Of a stretch of 64,000 bases of DNA, positions 11,444 to 24,092 are shown piece after piece; position 1 is the first letter of the stretch, and each line of letters begins with the position of its first letter. Position numbers and translations under genes: made by a program. This DNA comes from Sparassis latifolia (taxonomy: Eukaryota > Basidiomycota > Agaricomycetes > Polyporales > Sparassidaceae): contig CM031553.1 in NCBI GenBank assembly GCA_018466975.1, forward strand, positions 372,001 to 436,000. Direction: 5' to 3'. The notes beneath the pieces were generated by a model. The model ran no database searches, was not told the DNA's origin, and saw only the letters and a list, made by a program, of their open reading frames with translations.

Positions 11444-12203
11444 AACAAAACCTTGTGCCTTTTTGCAGGCCTGAATATCCCCATCTTGCAGATTGCGAGT
11501 ATCGGTGATGGAGGATGAGACTTGTTCGTGGAAATCAGTGAAGAGCAGTGGTGTCGTGTATTACTTGCCTCCGAATGTTTTGAAGTACCTTGAACTCTGT
11601 AGCCTCTTGATTTTTCCTTGCGACCACCGTGTATTTGTTCGTGTGCGAAGACTCGGGATGCGATACCGACGCCTTTCAATCATAGTAGCACTTGTAACAC
11701 ATATAATCATATCTAAACGTTAGAGTAGAATGATTTCGGCGCCGCATCCAATTCCCCACTCGTAATTGCAGACCTTCATGAAGTGACTCCCCTATATTCA
11801 TAGCAAATTTCCTGTGATTTTAGCAGAAAACTGAGTCATGAATGTGGATTAGGCAGTCTCCTTATAGTGGTCGGCCGGAAATTAATGTGGATTGTGACCA
11901 ATTTTGAACACGTGGCAAACTCGAGCTCTGATCGTATACGGCCCGCCCACCGCGCAAGAGAACCAAGTTTTGCCACCTCGTTCGTAGGATAAATTCTATA
12001 TCATGCATGGTTTGTGCTTGCTGCTGGCAGAAATTTTCATTTCTGCCGTGACGTCGAAGAAAAATGCTGTGTGTCTCCTGTAACACCGTTTCAGGATCAG
12101 ACGAACGCCCGTCACGCTTCTCTTCGCATGATCATGATGGACAGCAAACCCCCTCCCCCCCCCTTGACTCGTACGCGCTACAGGCAGTTTGCAGCCGACC
12201 ACC

Positions 12204-13781
12204 ATGGCTTCACTCTCCACTGGAGAAGGGTTTGCTTGCGGAGGACTGGCAGGATGTACCGCGGTGAGTGCAACGTCAAGTCGAACTCCATCAACTTCAC
12301 GCATGACATGCTGTCAAGGTCACTTTTACAAACCCGTATGTTTTCTTTGCAATCGTTGTAGGGACGGTTGACTGTAAGTTTCCGTTAGAGCTGAAGTGGC
12401 GAAGACCCGCATGCAACTCCAGGGCGAGCTCATGAAAAGCGGAGGACCGAAGGTATACCGCAACGTCTTGGATGTTTTTGCGAAAACGTGGAAAAATGAG
12501 AGCATAAGAGGAGTGCAACGCGGGCTTGGTCCAGCAGTCAGTGTAGAAATATTTATCTAAATTGTGCGTTGACTTACTTTTATTACAGTATTTCTACCAG
12601 GTACGGTGCTGCAGGGAATTCTGATAGGTTTCAAGCGTTCTCACGACGAAGGCAAGGTCGCTCTCAACGGATGTCGGCTTGGTATGGCTCTCAATATCGA
12701 TGTGGTCCTCCGCTGACGTTTTCAAAGGTTTCTATGAGCCCTTCCGTAGGGCGTTCAACAGGTTACTGGGGTACGATGTCTCGCAGCAAGTCGCGCTGAC
12801 GTCCATGGGCGCGGGTACCGGCAGTGCCATCCTCGGCTGTATGTTGGACGTTCGTGGTTGTCAACCGTGTCTGATCGGTGTCTTGCAGCCGCTGTCGGTA
12901 ATCCGTTGTTCTTGGTGAAAACGAGAATGCAGGCATGGTTTCAGCTTATCATCAAGCGACGGCGTTTCTGACCGCGGTGATCAGGCATACTCTCCTGTTC
13001 TGCCGGTCGGGGCGCAGAGATTCTACAAGAATGGATTCACGGCGTTGTCGACTATCATTCGCGAGGAAGGATGGAGGGGGCTGCTACGTGGTGTAGATGC
13101 AGCGTGTCTCAGAGGCTCGTTTGGTGGCTCGGTAAGAGCTTAATGCATGCTTAGAACACTATCTCACTGTACCACGGCAAAGGTTCAAATTCCAAGTTAT
13201 ATCTGGGCCAAGTCCCAGCTAGTACGGCACAACCTTGGCGCTCCGGACAGTTTGTGGACATATCTCATTAGCAGTTCAATCTCTGGAGCTGTGGTGGTTG
13301 GTGTTCCTTCACGGTCGGTTCTACGTTCTGATTGTTGACGATTTGATACAGTGCCTAGTAATGCAGCCGGCCGATACAGCAAGTTTTCACTTTTGTCTTT
13401 CGGGACATGTCTAACATGTTGCACGCAGACCCTTACTCGCATGTACAACCAGCCGACTGTTCGTGGCCCAGACGGACGCATGGTCGGGACCCTGTACAAG
13501 AACCCGATTGACTGCCTGTGGAAAACCCTGAAGACGGAGGGCGTCTTCGGCTGGTACAAAGGTGCGCCTGTCCTCATTTCCGCGAATGCATATGGCTGAT
13601 ACGCGATGCCTGCAGGGTCTACCGCCCATTTCTTGCGCATTGCGCCGCACACGTATGTTTCCATCTATACTTCCCGTGCCTGCTTATCTGATTCCTTCGT
13701 GGCGCTGGCAGGATCATTACTCTTACATCGAACGATCTGATTGTTCGCTTGTATCTCCGGGCTCGCGAACGTATGGGCTAG
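12204..13781 (+). CDS. OAC1: Mitochondrial carrier, OAC1-like (oxaloacetate/organic acid)
   Basis: Inner-membrane solute carrier with three repeats, closest by eye to fungal OAC1 and animal SLC25A34/35. The start MASLSTGEGFACGGLAGCTA is followed by a short exon giving VTFTNP and then AEVAKTRMQLQGEL, the first carrier signature. Later exons give NGCRLGFYEPFRR, the second signature GNPLFLVKTRMQ, and EEGWRGLLRGVDAAC. The third signature, VMQPADT, joins TLTRMYNQP, and FLRIAPHTIITLTSNDLI follows. The gene needs at least eight introns, including two with GC-AG borders (12933-12984 and 13379-13428). With these it reads through without a frameshift to TAG 13779-13781. The substrate is inferred from the family. 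Confidence 0.82.
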
Positions 13782-14078
13782 CCTGTCTCTCCTAGAGCAT
13801 AAGGTGTTCTAATACCTCGGGGGTGCGTCATGGCTCAGGCAGGTGTTGACAATGTTAGCTACCTGTAGCACCTTTGTCTCTGCGTTTCTAATTGATGTTG
13901 CTTTTGCTAGTGTTGTTCGCAGTGCGTCATCGTAGACCTACGATATCTTGTGTCATTTCTTTACCAGAACACTAGAAGTACACGGTTCTTTGCGTCAACT
14001 TCGATAACCCGTACAAGCACATGGCTACATCACGCCCTCCCACGAAAAAAGATGGAAGCTAACCGCGGCGGAACATCA
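13782..14078. other. Convergent intergenic region
   Basis: This is the spacer between the 3' ends of the carrier (+) and LEU4 (-). I see nothing coding in it. Confidence 0.5.
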
Positions 14079-16578
14079 TCATGTTCTGCTCGCGTTCACT
14101 GCGGCAATCACCGTTGCCTGCAGGACGGCGGCGGTCATGTCAGCATCATTTCCAATCCCCCACCCCGCACTATCGCCGTCGCCCTCCACCTGGACGAACG
14201 CCGAGTACCCGCCACAACCACGGGGTCGGACATGGAACTCGCGCATGGTCGATGACCCGAGGTGTTCGGCGATTCCTTCTAGCAGGCAGCTTGCGGCGTC
14301 GTTGCCTGTCCCGAACACCATCTCCTGCATCCCATGCAGCTTCACGATGGCATGCAGCTGGACGCCGACCGCGCCTGTGCGGCGCGCAATAGAGAAAGAC
14401 CACAACGGGGAGCCCTTCGATCCTGATGCCCCGTGACAAAAGTATGAGACGAAGCGTGCAGCGACTTGAGCGGGCGCTAAACCCTCTTTGTCGCCTTTAC
14501 TGCAGAATTCGGACAGCATGTCGTCCATGGATCGCGGCATGGGCAGCCGGTACTCATTCTGCAGGATCTTCATCACCTCTCTGGAATCCCCGCTGACAAT
14601 CGAGACAAGACGTGCTCCAAGTTGCCTGTTGATGGAGCTCACTGCAGCGCGAATGCTGCAGCTCCCGTGGTCTTCATCGACGCCAACGCCCCAGGTGGGT
14701 ACACGTGTGGTTTCACCGATGTGTACAGATCGCCCATGGTGAAGCTCCGTCAGAAGCAAGAATGACGTCAGATCCTTACTGGTCGGCTCCGTCGACCTTC
14801 GCTCGTGGTGATCGATAACGGAAAAAGCTAGGCCAAGTCGCTTCTCCACTGCTGCGAGGAATGCTTCGACCGGATCCGTCCCTTCCCCTCGCAGGGAGCA
14901 CACGTTGCCGTCCACGAAAACTCTTCCTTGGAACGTCGTTAGAGAGTGCCCACTCTGCGGGCTTTTGACCACAGCGAATTTGTCCAAGACAAGTCTCGCC
15001 TGCGACCCTGCGTCTCCGATGTGGTAGTACTCGCAGAACGCAGATTTTATTTCGTCCGATGTCATCTCGCGCGCATAGTGGTCGACATGCTGCTGCACGA
15101 CTTGATAGAATTCCTGTTGCACCGCGCGCGGGAGATCCATGTGCAACTGCTTCCCGACGATGTACGCGCTACCGCCTTTCCCCGACTGCGAGTTCACCCT
15201 TATGACGGCCTCGTACGTGCGCCCAATGTCGGCAGGATCGAGCGGAAGATATGGCATCTCCCACTTCTGTGGCAACCCTGCCTTTTCACACTCGGCATGC
15301 CGCCGCGCCTGCGTATCGAAACCTTTCTTGATCGCGTCTTGGTGGGTACCCGAGAACGCCGTGAAGACCAGCTCACCCGCATATGGGTGGCGCGGATGCA
15401 CTGGAATCGAAGTGCATTGTAGCACGACATCGATGGTAGACTGGATCTGGCTGAAGTCAAGACCGCAGGGAATGCCCTGCGTGTAGAGGTTCAGTGCGAG
15501 TGTCACGAGATCCACGTTCCCACAGCGCTCGCCATTTCCGAAGAGACAGCCCTCGACACGATCCGCACCAGCCATCATCGCAAGTTCTGTTGCGGCAACT
15601 GCAGTACCTGTCACGAAAATTCAGGCGGATATTTCATACACCACAAGGCGTAATAGCTTACCGCGATCGTTGTGCGTGTGAAGACTGACGATCATCTCAT
15701 TCCTGTTCTCCATATGTGTGCAGAAATACTCTATCTGTGCAATGGATTATTCCGTGATGCCTTCATCAAGAAAATGAACGGGGTACCTGGTCTGCGAAGT
15801 GGCTTGGGGGTGCAATCTCTACCGTGGAGGGAAGATTGAAAGTGACGCGGCGATCACCTAAACCTGCAAGCCCCCACGCATTCTTGGCCGCGGTGCAGAT
15901 CTCGACGACATACTCCGGCTCGGTCTGGGAGAAGGCCTCCACGCCGTATGCTAGTCTGAATTTTGTTCCGTAGCGCGCACTGTACTCGTCCGCCAGAGCG
16001 CGGACGATCTTGATATGCCGGACTGCAACATCAAGCATCTCCTCCTTCGTCTTGTTGAAGACGATCTCACGAAAGCAAGGTGCAGCGGCGGTGTAAATGT
16101 GAAGAATGACATGCCGAGCACCAGCAACAGATTCGAACGTCCGCCTTATAAGCTCTTCGCGGGCTGGCGTGAGTACCTGGGTCGGCAGCAATAAATCTAC
16201 AATGCGATGCAAAGGAATAGACTTCATACCTGAATCCAGACGTCGTCGGGGATTTCATTCTGATGTATCAATGTCCGCACAAACTCGAAGTCGGTGTCGC
16301 TGGCCGATGGGAAGGACACTTCGATTTCTTTGAAGTTGCACTTAACAAGATGGCGGAAAAAGCAGAGCTTTTGGTCGGCCGTCATTGGTCTTGCCAGGGC
16401 CTGGTTTCCATCGCGCAAGTCAGTCGACAGCCAAATTGGATGCTTCGATATTTTGTTACTGGGCCATTGTCGATCCTCAAGGTCCAGGGAGGTGTAGGGC
16501 GTGTACTTGATACTCGGGTCCTCCCTATGGTGCCCGTCAGCTGCGAAGGGTGAGTAGCCGGACAGCAGACTTACAGCA
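14079..16578 (-). CDS. LEU4: 2-isopropylmalate synthase
   Basis: First committed step of leucine biosynthesis: acetyl-CoA + 2-oxoisovalerate to 2-isopropylmalate. Read on the minus strand, the N-terminal exon contains [19 protein letters not shown] and [15 protein letters not shown]. The next exon (about 16227-15780) has the TIM-barrel core. Then come SLHTHNDRG with the metal-binding HxH, and [22 protein letters not shown]. The large last exon (15614-14079) ends with the regulatory LeuA dimer domain. Introns lie near 16224-16175, 15786-15732 and 15664-15611. The exact start is uncertain: ATG 16578 is followed at once by a good donor (GTAAGT), but I could not confirm the splice frame. The rest reads cleanly. 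Confidence 0.88.
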
Positions 16579-18567
16579 TGGCGATTAACGATGATAACAA
16601 TGGCAGGGGGGTTAGAGATCTAGGTTTATGATTCCGAGAAGTCGAGGAAATATCGCAACCTTTAAGCAGGTACGGCGCTCGAGTGCAGCACTGCGCCACG
16701 CAATTGGCTTCAAAGTTCGCCCTTGTTTGTCGACTTCTTGGCTCCGAACCATCGGCTATAGACTATAGGGTAGGAGGAATGTCTAAAGAATCTGATGTGA
16801 GCCAATATTAATCTCGCCGTTCACAGTACTACGCTTCCCACATCCCTTTTGTTCTTCGGCCCAGGTCTCATCGTCCAAGAGCGTTGATATCTCGCTTCGG
16901 TAGCAGAGACAGCTCGCAGATATTTGTGCTTCCAAATACCTTCCGGGGATCGCAGTTACATCGCGGGATTGTTGGCCTTCTCCTTCTGATTCCTCATCGA
17001 TGTCCAAGGTTCAGCGTAAGACGAACATTCCAATGCCCGTGTTTGACGCGGAGTTCCATGAAGGCTCAAAAAATCATAGAATTGCGTATATTGGTGATTC
17101 TTGTTTGTAGCTCCGCAATGAATGGCAGGACATTCAGCAATTCCCACGGTTCCCGAGCGTTGCAAAGACAGTTGGCGTCGTTGGCCAGTTTCCCAGAGGT
17201 TTATCTGACTGGGTGAGAGAGGGCCTCAGGCCTCAGGCCTGTACACTACAATCGAGCGCTGACTGGATTCGTTTCTCTCGGTTAACGTCACATGCAGCGA
17301 TGAAAAGCGCTGGCAGCAGTTACAGTCCGTACGGTGGGCGACAGCAGCTGTATAACTTGTGCTACCCTTATCGCAGACATTCTTCCATTCCGCGGTCGGG
17401 TTGATCCCGTTGTACAGTTAGGCACTCGCACTCGCACTCAGGGGCTGGGCGCTATGCCTAGCTCCAACATAGTAGGGTCGGATTCGATTGGCGTCCTACA
17501 GGCGCTTGGTCACATCCGTCGGCCTGGACTGGAGCCCCGGGAGCAGTCTTGTGAGTAAGTATTACTGCTTTTAATGTTTTGTTCATCATAAGAAACTCAG
17601 TGGAATTGAGAGCAGCCTCAGCGCTAACAGTAGCCTTTGGTTGTTCTTTCCCGTCCTTACCAAATCCTATCATATCAAGCGCATACGTGAGATCTGCATT
17701 TCCCAAGATCATTCGCTGCGACTTGCGGCAACGGTGATAGACACAATTCGCACCCGCACTTGGCGATATACCCAAATGGATGTATATGATCCAGCTGTAA
17801 CAACGCGTGCTATCTCACCGTGTCAGTATTCAAGCGGCTTGAGGAACATAACCGGGCGCTGAGCCTTCCTCCTCTTCGCCTCGAGGTTTGTAAGCAGTCC
17901 GCCCCTTTTCCCAAGTATCAGAGGTGCAGTTGACAAGGGGAAGATTACCTTGGGTCGTACATGCTCCGTGTAGTTCCCAAGCTCCGACTTCCAGCCATCG
18001 GCTCATCGAGGACAGGTCCGTCATTTTAGGTGAGTATGCACATTTGCTGCCACCCACTGCGGCCGACAAGCAACATTGCTCCGAGTGTGAACGGAGAGTG
18101 ATACCAAGGAACCATGGGCTCCAGCTATCTGTGATGTCTCCGCCATGTCTCTCTGTGAGAATTCCGGCCGATTTATACTCTTAAGCGGGGACTCTCTAGG
18201 CAGGCCGTGTTGAACTGCTGATAGAGAAGACGATGGGGTGGTTTCGCAGATCAGAATCAGAAGCGAAGCTGTAACGTGCTGCCACTGACATGATTCAATG
18301 ACGGCGGTGAATATACGCACCACAGACAGCGGTCATCACAACTTTGTCCTGCTTCAGGGTTGAAAATCTCTCCTGGCCGTGGACAGTGGACCTTATGGCA
18401 TCGACTAGTCCCCTTCTTCCGCCGGGTAAGTCCCGCGTGGGCCATTAGCATGCCGCTACTGATATCCTGTGTTCCAGTTTCGCCAAGACTTGGTTTAAAT
18501 GTGAGGCATCGCTGGTTCACACCGTCTGCCTACCTCCCTCCGAGTTTAGACTTCGCCGGAGACGATC
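16579..18567. other. 2-kb stretch without a recognised gene
   Basis: It includes the divergent upstream region of LEU4 and of the transporter pseudogene. A short open stretch on + begins MSKVQRKTNIPMPV (about 17001) and might join, by a short intron, LRNEWQDIQQFPRFPSVAK (about 17113). I do not recognise it and give it low weight. No RNA gene is seen. Confidence 0.35.
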
Positions 18568-20570
18568 ATGTCCGTGTGCACTGTGGACGAGAAGGCTTGC
18601 TCGCCTATGTCTCCGGTCGTTCTCCACTGGGTTACTCCTGTGAACGTTGACCGTCGTCGGGTGTTACAGAAATTGGACTGGCATCTCTTGCCTTTTGTGT
18701 CGCTCTTGTATCTTGTATCTTGTATCATTCTTGTGAGTTCTTGCACTGCTGTTCTGCATCACCTCTTCATCATTTCTACTTGTGCTAGAGATCGTGCGAA
18801 CATTGGTGCGCAAGGGTTCAACTCGCATATTCACCGTTCTGATCCCGGTATTCCGCCAGGCAATGCGAAGGTTGCCGGATTAGCAGCAGACCTTAAGCTG
18901 ACCGGTCTTCAATACAATCTATGCTCCGCCATCTTCTTCGTATGTTATAAATACGATAGCTTGTCCAATTCGTTGAGCGCCTCATCAGATACCCTGCTGC
19001 TTCTTCGAGGTTCCTTCGTGAGTTCCACCTGATCTGATACCATTAACTTTACAGGAACTTGGCGATGAAGCTCCTCAGACCATCACGCTGGAGTCCGTAG
19101 CATTTGGGCCTCCTTTTAATGATGTTAGCTGACACGTCTGCAGTACCTCTTATCATGATGTTTTGGCGCGTCATGACGTTGTCCATGGTGTTTGTTAAGA
19201 GCTATGGCAGCCTGATTACGTGGTAAAAGCCTTGTTCGCGTCTTGGATTAACCGAGGTGAGTATCTGAGGCCGTGGTTATTGCACGGCGTTTGACGACAA
19301 TTTTGTTCCCAAGGCCGGGCTCTTCCATGGGGTAACATTCTACCTCTGCCTATGGTATCGGAGAATAGTGCAAGCACAACGCGCGTCCATCTTCCTTTCC
19401 CCCACCACGGCCGCTGGTGAGACTGGATCTCGCTTTATTATCGGAGCATCGCCGAGCCATCATCAGGGGCTTTTTGCATTCTAGGCTTCGGCATAGAGAA
19501 GATGAGTGGGTAAGAACTGCAGTACTTGTAGACGGCGCAAGGTGTTTATGATCGCATCTCAGTATTGGGGGCCTGGCAGGCTGGTCGTGGATCGTGAGTG
19601 TCGCTAATGTCCGCGGGACGTGTTGCATGCTGAGATATTCCTTTTGCAGTTTTTGTTGGAAGGTCTCCGTACGTTGTTGCTCAACATTAGGTCATGTAAC
19701 TGGACTCAAGTGCTTCCATTGCAGTGACTGTCGTGGTAGCTGTCCTCTCGTACTTCTTCATGTATGACGTACTCATCATGACGTCTGTGCGCGTTGGCAG
19801 TCAGGAATACTGACCACTGCGACATGAGTACAGTTCCCAGAAACAGCCACATTCTTATCTGAAACGGAACGCGAGTGGCTTATCCAAACGCCCCAGGAAA
19901 ACAACGCAGGGCTGTCGAAGACGTTCCGTTGGGAGTTCCTCGCTCCGTGATCCGCACTCTTATATTTTTGTGGGCAGCTACTGCTTCACTTCGTCGCCTC
20001 TCGGCAACCATCGCACACTTAACTTCCCGCATGCAGTGTTATGATTCCAACATATGCGTTTGCTCTTTTCCTGAACATTATCGCAGGCCTGGGCTACTCT
20101 GCCTCGCATGCGCAGCTGCTCTCAGTACCCCATGTGTCGCTGGTTACTTCTGCACTATCGTGGTAGGCATGCTCTCCGATCAGTGGCGTCCCCGAGGCCC
20201 CTTCATTCTCGCACGGTCGATTGCGGCGCTTGTGGGTACGTAGTGCTGTAGTACGCCACAAGGACACCTGTTGCCGGCTACGTTTGTACGACCATTGCCT
20301 CATGGGACTGTTCCCCGCCGTCGCTGCATGCTCACGTGGACCGGAGGAAATACTAGAGGCGACATCAAGCGTGGTGTTGTGATTGCTATGGCCATCGGGA
20401 TTGGCAACTTTGGGGGTGAGAGCATTCGAATGTTTTTGTTGGACGTGTAGTTGATTTCACACGACAGCATCGCGTCGTCGTTCATCTATCGTCCACAGGA
20501 CTGCCCCTATCATCATGGCCATGCAGCCGATATTAGATGTTTGTGTGTCTCGTGTGTATCCTATTGCGGA
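18568..20570 (+). pseudogene. Dal5-like (anion:cation symporter) MFS transporter, decayed
   Basis: The start MSVCTVDEKACSP is followed by RRRVLQKLDWHLLPFVSLLYLVS, RANIGNAKVAGL, DLKLTGLQYNLCSAIFF, VMTLSMVFVKSYG, AGLFHGVTFYLCLWYRR, AGAFCILGFGIEKMSG, GIGGLAGWSWIFLLEGL, VVVAVLSYFFMYDFPETATFLSE and TFRWEFL. These are hallmarks of allantoate-permease-like carriers. The first half splices well with about 50-bp introns. The second half is broken. Frame changes are needed near 19945 (before RDPHSYIFVGSYC), near 20128 (a C run before CVAGYFCTIVVGMLSDQW) and near 20330 (before LTWTGGNTRGDIKRG). After SSFIYRPQDCP (about 20500) the C-terminal helices are not recognisable. I call it a pseudogene; clustered base errors are the alternative. 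Confidence 0.7.
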
Positions 20571-21944
20571 GTCAAGAGGCGGGTACCTTCTGGACCCCAG
20601 TCGAAGGTATCGCGGGTCAAATGAGGGATTTCATAATGTGTAACTGTACTCCTCACAGCTCACAGCTCACAGCGACAGCGCATGAAAGCGCACCTGTACA
20701 GTGGAGATTTATCTCCCATATCACGAAACGCCTCAGCCCTTTCTGCTGAGATATAATCCTTCTCGCAAAGTGCTGACTTCTGTCGGTTCAAGCGATAGAA
20801 CTCCGCCATGCCAATGATACTGATGATAGCCCTAGAATTCATGGAATCGGCATATTGAGCATCCGCCGCTCAAAATATACACACCGATTAATCACACTTG
20901 ACCACGTTGTTTTAAGATCCAATCGTTACTATTTCGTATTTGTTACAAGGTACTAGGTGTTTACAATTCTTGGGCGTGGGGAACCCCCGGATTTTCTCAA
21001 TTTGACTCTAATATGGCCAGTAAGCTGATGACTGCGAACGCCATAGGGGGAATTCCCGACATCTAAGCCGCGAATAACAGCGTTCCGCTCGGCTGGCATC
21101 GTGAGGATCTAGGGCAACGGCCAGTTAATGTACATGCTGTTACCTATACGTTTTACTTCCGCTACATGATCAAGATCTGACCACTTGGACGGACGCAGAT
21201 TGAGCAAACGATCGATCGAATGGGCGTGTTTATGGCGCTCGGGATACTATACGACCTCGGAATGTGAACGTTTGAACAAAAATGGTTGACCGCGTCGCGA
21301 GCCTCCGGTCCAAATCTTGAGTGTGCGCGTTGATATCTCATGGAACTCGCTGCACTGGAACTTAGAGACTGTATTAGCCGACGTCTACATGACGGGTTGA
21401 AGGGATGTACAGAATGTTTGGGCCAACCACCTCCCTCCTGGAGAATGCATTGTCGGATATCAGCAAAGAGTTGAGGTTAGTGTTGGACGCCGTGGTCTAT
21501 GAAAAGACTTATTCTTTGCCGTGACGCAGGTTCATCGGACGGCCTGGATTTGCAAGAAACCGTAGGCGTTACCCAGGTCCACATACTCAGTGCCAACATT
21601 AGACCGATGGATTGAAAACAAGGAATTGCATATCACTCAGCTAGGCCGCCACGTCCATAAGCGGCTTCAGGCGCATGACGGACTGTCTCAGATAGCACAT
21701 TAGATTATAGTCTCTCAGCTAGTACTATAGCAGAAGCCTAGACACTGTAACATTGCAGTGCTAAATAAGAAGCAACGGCTGATACAAAACGAGGGGAAGT
21801 CTATGACAGACAACAGGACTTGCATTACACCATGCCCCGTTAAGAAAACCTCACTTAGAGGGTAGAAAGCTACGGCAGGGACATGTCTTTGACCCCACCA
21901 GAGTCGCTGGGCAGCCGCTCGTCACTTTCTTCATACGACTGTCA
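20571..21944. other. No recognised feature
   Basis: About 1.4 kb with no gene, repeat or RNA that I can support. It may include the remains of the transporter 3' end and the 3' flank of the DUF6534 gene. Confidence 0.4.
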
Positions 21945-24092
21945 ATCGATGTGAGCCGGACATCGTCGAGCGCGTACGTAAGTACCGACCTTTTGCGATC
22001 TAACGCCATAACGGGCATCTGTCATGGTCGTTGTCACGACGTGAACGACGGGGGCAATCTATTATGAGAAGAAACAGGGGCACATCAGATACGGCTAGGG
22101 TGAAAAGTTGCAGTAGTCACGCACCACGCTGTCTTTGGTAGTGAATTGCAGCGCGGTGCTATCGTGTCGCCGAACAGACAGCTGTATTTGCTCGTCGTCT
22201 TCTTCCAGCCCGCGTCCACGGTTGACTCTTCGGAAATTCAGTCTGCAAGCGAGGAGGGGGAAGTGTCGGTAGTGAGAGGTGGTACACATGGCCGGAAAAC
22301 TTACGTCGCTAGTAGCGCATTGGCATATACTGCAATTAATATGAGTTATAGACGAGATCTCATACGCCACCTAATAATACTCACGTTTGCTGAGTAGAAG
22401 ATGCCAGGCCAGGTAGATCATGTTATCAGGCATGGTGAGCATCTGTAAGTGGTCATCAGGACAAGCATGCGGTATAACGAAATCCCCTACAGTGATGATC
22501 ACGGTGAGGCCGACGACACTGCAGATGAAAGTTCGGCTGAGAAAGAATAAACCACATGATTGAAACCAACCTCGTCAACACGCCATTGTTGACTGTCCAG
22601 AAGGTGATTCTATCTACGATCTATAACACACGATCAGCTTATCCGTGGATGGGTTCATGAATCGTATGGCGACGCACATTATCCGTGCTGAAATTTGCCT
22701 CAGTTAGTATCAAAAAAATAGGCTTTTTATCGACTCACTGGCTACATGTCAAAAGGAGGTTATGCCATTTGGTTGAAAGCTTGCTCAATATGCTACAATC
22801 TTAAGCACTTACCTGCTGAATCCCCTGTGTTTTCTGAGATACCATACGAGCGAAATAGTGATGAGCAAGTCCGCAGCGGTGCCTGCACCCATTCCGACCC
22901 CGACCTCAACCTGTGCGGGGGAGAAAAGAATTATTTCACCCGCGGAGTAGATTTTTAATGGGACCATACCCCGATTTTACCCCACAGCTCCTTGAGCAGC
23001 TTGATCTGGAAGCTTAGGAAATTGTTCAGTAATGATGGTCGTTGAACACAAGGGCTACCAACATTCTTGCAGTGACATCTGTGCAATCCGGTCAGTCGGT
23101 AGAAACAACTGTGATGCATTAGGTACTCACAGGAACCGAAGACTGTACGAGCATAATGACCATTAAGATTACTCCACCTGACACGGTAAGAGGACACGCT
23201 ACGTACTCAACCGCATAGCGGATAAAATCAGCTAAAGAGGGATACAGCGTAAGTCGTTAACACAGCTGAACAAGCCTGCTGATTGGCGTACAATTAGGGC
23301 CGCGATAATCCATTGCCGGTTACCAACTGCGTCGAGACTCGACAATCAAGAAAATTGGTGCATGGTATCTTGATAAACTTACGGATGTACACGCGCCGGG
23401 CGTAGAAGCTAAGCAATGCAAGGATCAATAATGTGGAGGGGGTTCATACTTCGCACTCACCAATGTGCTACAACTGTGACTACGGCCTGTAGGAAAATTG
23501 ACGTTTGGGTTTGTTTACAACAAGTAAATCAGGCGCATCACGAACCGTGATCACAACAGTGATCTTCGCCAGTAAAGTCAGTGATTTGCGTGCAATCAGG
23601 CGGATTCTGACTTACATCGAAGCTCCTGCGCTATACATTAGCGTAACAACTTTAAAGCTCATTTGTCGGCACTCACCAGACAGAGAGATCCAGACTCGCA
23701 GGGTTATTGTAATTCAGGATCAAATACCAATAAATCATGTGCCAGGTGAGTGCAACATGGGTGACGTCCAGCACACTTTTTGAAGTGGGAAAATGAAAAG
23801 CAGGGCATAACGCCATCATGTTTTCACTCACAGGAGTGTCCAAACCTGTACCAAATCTTCAGTATATGAGATCACCATTGAAGCAGACATTCACCCACCG
23901 TCCAACGAATGATCTTCGGGTCATTCGGAAATCGTGACATATACATGTATGTCTGCATAGTTGTGATCCCGAACCCGCTGCACGTCGCTGATGAGAGCCC
24001 AGACAATGCCAGAAGCCACGTAGAACGTACACGGCGGTGAAGAGCGTCCCCAACAAGAGCGCGCCCACTGTCGCGTTCAGGTCATTCGCCAT
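21945..24092 (-). CDS. DUF6534 multi-pass membrane protein (copy 1)
   Basis: An Agaricomycete-type membrane protein of unknown function with about seven helices. The start MANDLNATVGALLLGTLFTAV is at 24092. A phase-2 intron (donor GTACGT) then joins GFGITTMQTYMYMSRFPNDPK. Later exons show TWHMIYWYLILNYNNPASL (about 23740), FYARRVYI (about 23400), GNRQWIIAALI (about 23310), IVDRITFWTVNNGVLT (about 22600), CSVVGLTVIIT (about 22490), MPDNMIYLAWHLLLSK (about 22410) and YANALLATLNFRRVNRG. A hydrophilic tail (22100-22270) continues to about 21945. Introns are about 50 bp and no forced stop is seen. It shares intron position and phase with copy 2 at 26677-28850, so the two are tandem paralogues. Confidence 0.7.

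Noticed and set aside
12330..12395. Apparent frameshift in the mitochondrial carrier after GLAGCTA
   Set aside because: A short exon (VTFTNP) followed by an about 54-bp intron restores the signature in frame.
13182..13193. tRNA B-box-like ggttcaaattcc
   Set aside because: It lies in a coding exon of the carrier, with no A box or cloverleaf around it.
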